Assembly: GCA_019114625.1 (NCBI GenBank) | Contig: DXFD01000015.1 | Location: 1-39,781 of the forward strand | Reading direction: 5' to 3' | Source: Candidatus Borkfalkia faecigallinarum | Lineage (GTDB): Bacteria > Bacillota > Clostridia > Christensenellales > Borkfalkiaceae | Length of the DNA stretch: 39,781 nt | Shown: positions 30,257 to 37,240 of the stretch, one piece after another | Layout: each line of letters starts with the position of its first letter | How positions within the stretch are numbered: the first letter of the stretch is position 1 | The notes under the pieces: generated by a model | The model's database searches: none | What the model saw: the letters and a program-made list of their open reading frames with translations, nothing else | What the model was told of the DNA's origin: nothing | Translations under genes and position numbers: made by a program

Positions 30257-31252
30257 GAGGACGAGCCCGTACATGGCGTCGAGGATGAAGCGGCACTGTT
30301 CGGGGCAGGAAAAAGTTTCCGACTCCTTTTCAAAATCGTTGTAGCTTTGCAGGTTGTGGCCCATGTTCGTGTACAGCATGTTGTAGCCGTCGTTCGCCCA
30401 GGCGATCGGGTAATGCCCCTCCCGCCAGATCTCGTGCGGCTTGTTCGGGTCGGGCTGGTCGCCTGCGGGGTTCTCCTCCGTCGGGTTGAGGGTGAGCAGC
30501 ACGGTGATGTCCTCGTTCTGCGTCAGGTCGTATTCCCAGCCGTACCACTCGCAGGGGGCGGAGTCGAACACGTCGGGGAGATTTTTCGTGGAAAAATGAT
30601 CGTGCGTCTCCACCGTCAGCGGCTCGCTCGTCGGGTTCCATGTGTTGCGCGCATAGTTGCCGCAGGCGAGAAAGTCGTCCTGATACCAGCTCCAATATCC
30701 CTCGCTCTCCTCCTTGCTGTCCACCATCGAAAAGGCGCAGGCGTGGAAACCGATCCACGCGCCGCCGCCCTCCATGAACCGCTCGAACGCCTCCTGCTGC
30801 GACCGCTCGTGCGGGCGGTCGTTGAGGAAGATGACCATGTCGTACCCCGCCAGCGTATCGTCGTTCAAAAGGCTGAAATCGGAGCCGGCGAAATCGTAGG
30901 TGAAGCCGTTTTCCTCGCCCTGCGCGGCGAACCACTCGTTCGCCTCCCGCGCGAAATCGGCGTGCGCGGCGTCCCCGCCCTCGGTGAACCCGAACGCGAG
31001 CGCCTTAAAGCCGTAGCCGCAGTCGGCGCACGGCTCGCCGGTATGCGCTCCGCGCTCCTCCGCGTCGCATTCCTCGCAGACGCGCCAATGCTCCCCTTCG
31101 CTGCGCTGCCAGTCGCCCCAGGTGTGCGTGTGCGTCTCGCAGCCCGAAAACGCCGCCATGCACGCGATGGGCAGGGCGACGCACAGCGCCGCGAGCGAGA
31201 ACAGGCGGGGCTTTTTGGTATGGATCTTCTTGGTTTGGGTCTTCTTTTTCAT
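30248..31252 (-). CDS. ThuA-like lipoprotein (class I glutamine amidotransferase fold)
   Basis: 334 residues. Long basic N-terminus, signal helix and lipobox AFSGC. A short Cys-rich segment (VCEECDAEERGAHTGEPCADCGYG) is followed by a ThuA-type domain: FAREANEWFAAQGEENGFTY, LLNDDTLAGYDMVIFLND, FERFMEGGGAWIGFHA, and late PIAWANDGYNMLYTNMGH. ThuA proteins are linked to sugar utilisation in many bacteria and their reaction is still poorly defined. The start at 31252 is preceded by GGGAGG. It has its own promoter with a half-site matching the glycan regulon operators. A tandem repeat begins at its stop codon. Confidence 0.9.
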   Translation of the reverse strand: MKKKTQTKKIHTKKPRLFSLAALCVALPIACMAAFSGCETHTHTWGDWQRSEGEHWRVCEECDAEERGAHTGEPCADCGYGFKALAFGFTEGGDAAHADFAREANEWFAAQGEENGFTYDFAGSDFSLLNDDTLAGYDMVIFLNDRPHERSQQEAFERFMEGGGAWIGFHACAFSMVDSKEESEGYWSWYQDDFLACGNYARNTWNPTSEPLTVETHDHFSTKNLPDVFDSAPCEWYGWEYDLTQNEDITVLLTLNPTEENPAGDQPDPNKPHEIWREGHYPIAWANDGYNMLYTNMGHNLQSYNDFEKESETFSCPEQCRFILDAMYGLVLGG

Positions 31253-31283
31253 GTCTTGCCGCCTCCCTTTCTTTTCTGCAAAC

Positions 31284-31312
31284 ACTATACCACATCCGAC
31301 CCGCCCGCACAA
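31284..31312 (-). promoter_or_regulatory. Promoter of the ThuA-like gene
   Basis: Minus strand: TTGTGC (31307-31312), 17-bp spacer, TATAGT (31284-31289). Confidence 0.7.
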
Positions 31313-31329
31313 TAAACGGTTTTTTGTTT

Positions 31330-31374
31330 CCGTCTGCTTTTGACGCTCCCGCCCGATACGGACTAATTTTGCGC
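31330..31374 (-). promoter_or_regulatory. Degenerate direct-repeat operator before the ThuA-like gene
   Basis: Minus strand: half-site B CGTCAAAAGCAGACGG (31330-31345) ends 17 bp before the -35 box, the same position as in the stricter operators. A weaker half-site A GCGCAAAATTAGTCCG (31359-31374) starts 29 bp further upstream instead of 27. Confidence 0.4.
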
Positions 31375-31416
31375 CTTCCGCAAAAAGCGCCCGCCTTTGC
31401 CGCGCGGACAGGCAAA

Positions 31417-31440
31417 GAAGCGCCCCTGCGGGGGCGCTTC
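31417..31440 (-). terminator. Intrinsic terminator after the Big_3 lipoprotein gene
   Basis: GAAGCGCCCC and GGGGCGCTTC arms, loop of 4, then TTTG on the minus strand; a second hairpin ending in TTTTT lies just beyond (to about 31381). Confidence 0.7.
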
Positions 31441-31466
31441 CTCCTTGTGCGATTTTTGCGCGCGGG

Positions 31467-33539
31467 TCACGCCGCCTGCGAAACTTTCAGGCCGACGCAG
31501 CCCCAGTACGTGGTCTTGTCGTAGATCAGTTCGTAAGTCACGCCGTTTTGCTCGACGCTGTCGGTGAAGGTCTCGATGTCCGGCTTGAAGTCGTTCCAGC
31601 CGTTGCTCCCGGTGTTCGCGCTCTGCTCTTTGAGGTGGGTCGTGTAGGTGAACGCGGGGACGTCGGTGATGTCCATCACGATCTCGAAGGTCTTGCCGTC
31701 CTCGCCGAGGTTGACCTCGTGCGTGTTGTTGCGCACGATCGCCCATGCCTGGTTCGTGGTGCCGGGCGTCTCGTTCGGGTTCTCCTGGATGTCGAAGTAG
31801 TAGTAATTTTTCAGGGCTTTTTCCACGACTTCCTCGATCTCGTCGTCGGTGTAGCCGTCGTTGGTGTACTCGACGCTGCCGCCCTTGACGACGTACAGGA
31901 CTTTGCCGTCGCGCACTTCGAGGCCGATGTCGGTGCCGAGGGTGACCGCATCGAGGGTGACGGTCGCGTCGCTGGAAACTTTCAGCCCGACGCAGCCCCA
32001 GCACTCTTCCTGTGCGCTGCTGCCCGCCGCATAGACGACCTCGTAGGTGATGTGGCCGATCTTGACCGAGCCGCCCGTGACGGAGTCGCCGACCTGGTCC
32101 TGATTGAGGTCGAGGATGTTGCCGTTTTCGTCGCGCCCGAAGTGGGACGCGTAGGTGTCCGGGGTCTTGTCGCCGAGGTCGCTCACGTCCACGCGCAGCG
32201 TGAAGGTGCCGGCGCCGTCGCCCTTGACATAGTCAAAATCCCATGCGTCGGAGGACTGGAAGTAGCGGCTGCCCGTGTTCGTAATGGACTGCAAATCAAA
32301 CGCCAGCGCGGACAGCAGGGCGCCTTCCAGCGTCGCGTCGGCGTGGTTGGCGAACGTGAAGCTGCCCTCCACGACGTAGTACGGGACGCCGCCCTCCTCT
32401 TCGACGGAGACGTCCTCCGCCTTGACGCTCAGTTCGGGCGTCACGGGCGTGATGGCGATGTCGCTCGTCATGACGGTCATGTTGTCGATGTTGGCGGTGA
32501 ATTTCCCGGAGAAGTCTGCCTGGCTGGTGTCGGTATAGTCGTGCGGGATGAAGGTGATGCTCACGACGTTGATGCCCGCGACGAGCTCGATGTCGCCGAA
32601 CACGACGTCCTGCCAATTGAACCACAGGTCGGCGTTGGGTTCGCCGCCCTCTTCGCCGCCGCCGGGGAGGACGACGTCGTCGGGGATGGTCTGCGCCACG
32701 CCGTTGACTTCGACCGTCATGATCTTGTTGAGCTGGCAGTCGCCCATCCAGATCGGGGTCCAGTTGCTGTCCTCTTTCAGGTACTGGGAGGCGAGGCGGA
32801 AGATGATCTCGGCGGAGCCGGCCTTGTTTGCGCTGAACAGGAAGGACAGGGTGTCGCCCGACTTCATGTCGCCGACATAGCCGCCGCCCGTCGCGTCGGC
32901 GGAATCGTTGAATTCCTTGCCGGAGCCGGAATCGATGATCCCGTCCTCCGCTTCGACGAAGATGCCCGCCGTCGTGGTGATGGGCTCTTCGAGCACGACG
33001 TCGCCGACCTTGATCTCGACGGACGTCTGGCCCTCCGCGATCGGCGTCTCGTCCACGGTCACGGCGGAGTCTTCGGCGGTGATGTCCTCGCTCGAGCCGT
33101 CCTCGTAGGTGACGGTGATGACCATTCCCGTCGGATCGAACACTTCGCCGGGAAGGTATTCCGTTTTTGTTGCGTGCGTCTTGATGGCGGCCTCGACCAC
33201 GTCGTTGGTGACGGTGATGCGCTGGCGCACCGTCTTGGTCACTTCGTTTTCGGTGTAAGAGACGGTGACGTTGCGGTCGGACGTTTTCAGCTCTCCGGTC
33301 AGATCGTACGTCCAATCCTCCGCGGTCAGCGTCTTTTCCGTCTCGTCTTCATACTTGGCGGTGACGACCATGCCTGCGGGGTCGAATTTCTCGCCCGCGA
33401 CGTACTCCGTCTTGGTCGGCGGGGTCGTGATCTCGATGGACGAGAGCTCCGCGCTCGCGCCGCAGGCGGCCAGGGGTATCAGGCAGGACAGGACCATCGC
33501 GATGGCCAGAAGCGCCGATACTGCTCTTTTGCGTAACAT
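31467..33539 (-). CDS. Modular lipoprotein: two Big_3 domains, CBM-like module, duplicated unknown domain
   Basis: 690 residues. Signal peptide and lipobox IPLAAC. Two Big_3-type Ig-like domains (ITTPPTKTEYVAGEKFDPAG and IKTHATKTEYLPGEVFDPTG, about 35-195), then a CBM6/35-like module opening with FVEAEDGIIDSGSG (about 205-370), then two copies of an unknown domain of about 150 residues (372-539 and 540-690). Each copy starts with G-x-V/P-x-Y-x-V and ends with WGCVGLKVS. The domain recurs in the lipoprotein at 27786. GGAGGAAAA lies upstream of ATG. It follows the second GH3 gene on the same strand after a hairpin-rich 216-bp gap, with no promoter seen, so the two are probably co-transcribed. 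Confidence 0.9.
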   Translation of the reverse strand: MLRKRAVSALLAIAMVLSCLIPLAACGASAELSSIEITTPPTKTEYVAGEKFDPAGMVVTAKYEDETEKTLTAEDWTYDLTGELKTSDRNVTVSYTENEVTKTVRQRITVTNDVVEAAIKTHATKTEYLPGEVFDPTGMVITVTYEDGSSEDITAEDSAVTVDETPIAEGQTSVEIKVGDVVLEEPITTTAGIFVEAEDGIIDSGSGKEFNDSADATGGGYVGDMKSGDTLSFLFSANKAGSAEIIFRLASQYLKEDSNWTPIWMGDCQLNKIMTVEVNGVAQTIPDDVVLPGGGEEGGEPNADLWFNWQDVVFGDIELVAGINVVSITFIPHDYTDTSQADFSGKFTANIDNMTVMTSDIAITPVTPELSVKAEDVSVEEEGGVPYYVVEGSFTFANHADATLEGALLSALAFDLQSITNTGSRYFQSSDAWDFDYVKGDGAGTFTLRVDVSDLGDKTPDTYASHFGRDENGNILDLNQDQVGDSVTGGSVKIGHITYEVVYAAGSSAQEECWGCVGLKVSSDATVTLDAVTLGTDIGLEVRDGKVLYVVKGGSVEYTNDGYTDDEIEEVVEKALKNYYYFDIQENPNETPGTTNQAWAIVRNNTHEVNLGEDGKTFEIVMDITDVPAFTYTTHLKEQSANTGSNGWNDFKPDIETFTDSVEQNGVTYELIYDKTTYWGCVGLKVSQAA

Positions 33540-33580
33540 GATTTTCCTCCATTGAATTTTTTTTGCATATGTCTTCCGCC

Positions 33581-33744
33581 CCGCCGCGCCCACAGGCGCG
33601 GCGGGACAGGCATATCCCGCTCGGCTTTGCCCCGCCCGCGAACGGGCGGCAAAGCGGATGCCCCCGCCCGCAGACGGGCGGGGCGTCCGGGCGAGCCGCC
33701 GACGCGGCCCGCCCTCCCCCGCCGCGCCCGCAAGCGGGCGCGGC
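33581..33744. repeat. Four consecutive GC hairpins between GH3 and the Big_3 lipoprotein gene
   Basis: Stems at 33581-33604, 33624-33655, 33662-33683 and 33721-33744, each with a 4-base loop (CACA, CGAA or similar, CAGA, CAAG) and a GCCCG/CGGGC core. None has a U-run, so they look like intercistronic RNA structures rather than terminators. Confidence 0.7.
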
Positions 33745-33755
33745 GCCTCTTGTCT

Positions 33756-36725
33756 TTACGCTTCCTGCGCCTTCTTCTTGGGCTTGAACAGGAAGAACAG
33801 CCAGACCGCCATGCCCGCGACGACGATCACGTCGATCAGGACGAGCAGGATGATCCACCAGGCAAACGGCTCTTCGCGCGTCTTGACGCCGACGTTGGCG
33901 TTGAAGATGGTGTCGAGCGAATCCCTGTCAAAGGTGTTGTAGTAATGGATGGTGTCGACCAGCGTGTACAGCACGTTGTGCGCCGAATTGCGCGCGCAGG
34001 CGACGTCCGTCGCATCCGAGGCGTTCAGAGCGCCGTTAATGCGCGTGTTCGGGTTGAGCCAGATGTCGTTGCCGGCGCGCACACCCTGGCGGGGGTTCAT
34101 CGCGCCGGGGTTGCCGCCATCCGACCAGTCGGTGATGACGGTGCCGCGGAAGCCCCATTCCCCGCGCAGGATGTCGACCAGCAGCGCGTGGTTGGAACCC
34201 GTCCAGATGGAGCCGAGGTTGTTGAAGGAGGACATGACCGCGTTGGAACCGCCCTCCTTGACGGCGATCTCGAACGGTTTGAGGTAGATCTCGCGCAGCA
34301 CCTGCTCGGGCAGCCAGGTGTTCCAGTCGCGGCCGTTCGGGCCGGACTCGCTGACGACGAAGTGCTTCATGTAGCAGTACAGGCCGTTGATCTTGGCGCC
34401 GTGGATGACGTTGGCCGCCAGGTTGCCGGAGAGGATGGGATCCTCCGAATAATATTCGTAGTTACGGGAGGTATAGTTGGTGCGGTGCAGGTTGATGCCC
34501 GGCGCATACCAGCCGTTGATTTCGGTCAGGCTCGCCTCGTTGCCCATGGACAGGCCCATCTGCAGGAGCAGATCCTTGTTCCAGGAGCAGCCGAGCAGGC
34601 ACTCGCACGGATACGCCGTCCAGGTTTCCTTCACCTCGGTGCCTTCCCAAGCACCGGACAGGGTGTTGGTGTTGAAGCCCGCGGGGCCGTCGAAGTCCGC
34701 CTGGCGCACTTTGCCGACCGACTCGATGGCGGGGGTGAAGAAGCCGCTGAAATGAACGAGGTCCATAAGCTCGCTCACGGTGATCTGGTTGAGCAGCGTC
34801 TCCCATTCGGGCGCGTCGTAGTCGGACAGCGTCGCGAACAATTCGTCGTTATACGCCAGCGACTCCCCTTCGCCGGTCGTCAGCAGCAGCGTATCGGCGC
34901 CGTTGTCCACGCCCTGCGTGGGAGCGGTGTCGGTGTCATAGGACGGATCGTACCAGTTCGCCGCGATCCGGTTGGCTTCCGCCGCGTTGGTGGGCAGGGC
35001 CGCGCGCTCGTCGGGGAAGGTGCCTTCAAAATCCGCACGGGAGAGATATTCCTGCGTCACGCCCGCGGTGCTGCCGTCGATGGGAACGCCCGCGTAAGCG
35101 TCGTCGCCCGTAAAGAGGGGTTCGACCGTCTCGCCCGTCACGGGGTCATCGGGGAAGGTGATGTCCTCCGCGATAGCGAAATCGATGGTCGCATTCTCCA
35201 TCGTCTCGCCGTCGTTCGCCTTCAGCGTGTGCGAATCGGTGCGCAGGCTGATGGTGTAGGTGCCGGCATCCAGCTCGTAGGTGGACGCGCCGTTGTTGTT
35301 GGCGTCCGTCGCGTCGAAGGAAGCCATGTCGTACGCGGTGAAAGTCAGCGTCAGCTCCTCGCTCTGGCCGGGCTCGAGGGAGATGGTCTTGTCGAAATCG
35401 AGCAGGTTGACTTCCGCCTTCTCGATCTCGCCGGAGATGTATTCGGGGGTGTAATACAGCTGGACGACGTCCTTGCCGTACACGCTGCCCGTGTTGGTGA
35501 CGACCACTTTCAAAGTGATCGTGGTATTCTTGTCGGCGTCGGTCAGATCGATCGCCGAGCCGAGCGAGGCTTCCTCCTCGCCGACGGCGATGCTCATGAC
35601 CTCCCACTCAAACGTCGTGTACGAGAGGCCGAAGCCGAAGGGGAACTGCACCTGGTCCTCGTACGAGGTGCCCTTCGCCTCGAAATAGCCGTCCGCGTCC
35701 GCGGTCTCGTACCAGCGGTAGCCGTAGTACAGGCCCTCGGAGTACTGGATGTTGGTGCCCGAGTTGCCGCTCGACGCGCTCTCGGTGTTGTTGAAGGCGG
35801 GGTCGTTGGACGGATCGTACGAATAGAGGTCGGACAGCTTGCCCGAGGGGGAGAACTGATCGCCTTTGAGCGTCTCGCCCTTGAGGATCTCGCCGATGGC
35901 GATGGCGCCCGACTGGCCGGTCAGGCCGACGTACATGGCGGCGTCGACATACTCGTCGTCCAAAAAGCCGCAGTGCATCGCGTTGGAGGTGTTCAGCAGC
36001 ACGATGACCTTGTCAAAGCGGTCGGTGACTTCGTCCAGAAGCTCCTGCTCGGGATCGGTGATCTCGAGGTAGGTCTTGTCGCGGTTGACGGCGCCCTGCG
36101 TCTGCTGGTGGGGCTGCTCGCCGATGTTTTCACCGCCCAGGCGGCTGAACACGACGATCGCGACGTCCGAATACTCCTCCGCCTGGCGGAACTGCTCTTC
36201 GGTGATCTCCGGCTCGTCCAGCCAGTAGGCGTTGCCCGAATTGCCGCCGCGGCCGACTTTGAATGCGTCATAGACCTTTTCCAGCTCGGTATTGTACTCG
36301 ATGCCGTTCTCCTCCAGCGCGCCCTGCAGGGCGATCGCCTTGTTTTCGGAGATGGTGGAGGAACCGCTGCCGATGCCCTTCATCAAAAAGCCGTCAAAGG
36401 AAGCGGCGTCGGAAGGGTCATAGGCGCTGAAGCCGAAGAGGTTGACCTTCAGCTCGTCCTCCGTCAGGGGCAGGGCGGGCTCGCCGTCCGAATCCTCCTG
36501 GTTTTTGAGGAGCACGATGCTGTCCTCCGCCAACGTGCGGACGAGCTCGTCGCTCTGCTGCAATGCCTGCTGCGTCTCTTCGCCGCTGAAGTCGGTCGAA
36601 TCCGCGTTGAAGGCATTGGTGATGATGCCGGCGAACATGCCGGCGACCACGTTGCCGGCGATCAGCGCAGCCAAAATGATCGCAATGGCCGCGATACAGA
36701 TCGCCTTTTTTACCTTGTCTGTCAT
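33756..36725 (-). CDS. Second circularly permuted GH3 glycosidase anchored at both ends
   Basis: 989 residues, same plan as the GH3 at 15719: membrane helix at about 8-31, sandwich domain (SIVLLKNQED.., FSPSGKLSDLYSY), fibronectin-like part (VQFPFGFGLSYTTFEWEV), TIM barrel (CYMKHFVVSESGPNGRDWNT, LPEQVLREIYLKPFEIAVKE), nucleophile D866 in FRGTVITDWSDGGN, and a C-terminal helix followed by KPKKKAQEA. Overall similarity to the first GH3 is clear but moderate, so they are old paralogues that may differ in linkage or sugar. AAAGGAG lies upstream of ATG. The promoter carries the best match to the shared operator. Confidence 0.94.
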   Translation of the reverse strand: MTDKVKKAICIAAIAIILAALIAGNVVAGMFAGIITNAFNADSTDFSGEETQQALQQSDELVRTLAEDSIVLLKNQEDSDGEPALPLTEDELKVNLFGFSAYDPSDAASFDGFLMKGIGSGSSTISENKAIALQGALEENGIEYNTELEKVYDAFKVGRGGNSGNAYWLDEPEITEEQFRQAEEYSDVAIVVFSRLGGENIGEQPHQQTQGAVNRDKTYLEITDPEQELLDEVTDRFDKVIVLLNTSNAMHCGFLDDEYVDAAMYVGLTGQSGAIAIGEILKGETLKGDQFSPSGKLSDLYSYDPSNDPAFNNTESASSGNSGTNIQYSEGLYYGYRWYETADADGYFEAKGTSYEDQVQFPFGFGLSYTTFEWEVMSIAVGEEEASLGSAIDLTDADKNTTITLKVVVTNTGSVYGKDVVQLYYTPEYISGEIEKAEVNLLDFDKTISLEPGQSEELTLTFTAYDMASFDATDANNNGASTYELDAGTYTISLRTDSHTLKANDGETMENATIDFAIAEDITFPDDPVTGETVEPLFTGDDAYAGVPIDGSTAGVTQEYLSRADFEGTFPDERAALPTNAAEANRIAANWYDPSYDTDTAPTQGVDNGADTLLLTTGEGESLAYNDELFATLSDYDAPEWETLLNQITVSELMDLVHFSGFFTPAIESVGKVRQADFDGPAGFNTNTLSGAWEGTEVKETWTAYPCECLLGCSWNKDLLLQMGLSMGNEASLTEINGWYAPGINLHRTNYTSRNYEYYSEDPILSGNLAANVIHGAKINGLYCYMKHFVVSESGPNGRDWNTWLPEQVLREIYLKPFEIAVKEGGSNAVMSSFNNLGSIWTGSNHALLVDILRGEWGFRGTVITDWSDGGNPGAMNPRQGVRAGNDIWLNPNTRINGALNASDATDVACARNSAHNVLYTLVDTIHYYNTFDRDSLDTIFNANVGVKTREEPFAWWIILLVLIDVIVVAGMAVWLFFLFKPKKKAQEA

Positions 36726-36867
36726 GGTTTTTATTCTCCTTTATTCCGTTCAAATTGAAAATGGATTGATTGCCTGCCGAAAACGTCTCCCTTTGCCGAT
36801 CCCTCCTTTTTTTGCGAAATTTCCGATCTGCGGGACATTTGCCCCGGGAAGATACTCTGTCAAGTCT

Positions 36868-36896
36868 ATGATATCCGAGAAATCCGCCTTTTTCAA
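36868..36896 (-). promoter_or_regulatory. Promoter of the second GH3 gene
   Basis: Minus strand: TTGAAA (36891-36896), 17-bp spacer, TATCAT (36868-36873), leaving a leader of about 135 bases. A TTGACA at 36856-36861 has no good -10 partner. Confidence 0.6.
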
Positions 36897-36915
36897 GATA
36901 CGGATCTTCCGCGGA

Positions 36916-36958
36916 CGGCTATTTACAGACCATTCGCGCCAACCGTCCAGAAATGAAC
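36916..36958 (-). promoter_or_regulatory. 43-bp direct-repeat operator, copy 3
   Basis: Minus strand: GTTCATTTCTGGACGG, 11-bp gap, GGTCTGTAAATAGCCG. Half-site B differs from the one at 15602-15617 at one base. It ends 19 bp before the -35 box. The rest of the 36726-37240 divergent spacer holds GC-rich low-complexity DNA and the SGNH gene's promoter. Confidence 0.75.
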
Positions 36959-37113
36959 TTCGCAAACAAGTGGTAAACCCGCCTTGCGTCGGGTTTCCGC
37001 CGCAAAAGCCGCGCGGGGGCAAGCGTAAGGGCGATGCGGGCGCGCGGGGGCAAGCGCGGGACAAAAAGCGCGGGGGCGGCGCGGGCGCGCGGGCAGACGG
37101 AGGGCGGACGCCG

Positions 37114-37157
37114 TCGCGTTTGCAGACGATTTCCCGATCCCTTCCAAAAAATGAACG
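37114..37157 (+). promoter_or_regulatory. Degenerate direct-repeat operator before the SGNH gene
   Basis: Half-site A TCGCGTTTGCAGACGA (37114-37129) and half-site B TTCCAAAAAATGAACG (37142-37157), 28-bp period. B ends 18 bp before the -35 box, as in the strict copies, but base matches are weaker. Confidence 0.4.
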
Positions 37158-37175
37158 CGCCCCGCCGACTGCCCA

Positions 37176-37205
37176 TTGACGCGGGCCGCGGCGGGGGGAT
37201 ATAAT
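37176..37205 (+). promoter_or_regulatory. Sigma-A promoter for the SGNH lipoprotein gene
   Basis: TTGACG (37176-37181), 18-bp spacer, TATAAT (37200-37205), 35 bp before the ATG. Confidence 0.85.
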
Positions 37206-37240
37206 GGCGGTATCATCGAAAAAGAAGGAGGCTGAACAAA

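Noticed and set aside
33552-36758. 1068-residue open frame on the plus strand opposite the second GH3 gene
   Set aside because: Same antisense artefact; the minus strand has the catalytic and membrane segments of GH3.
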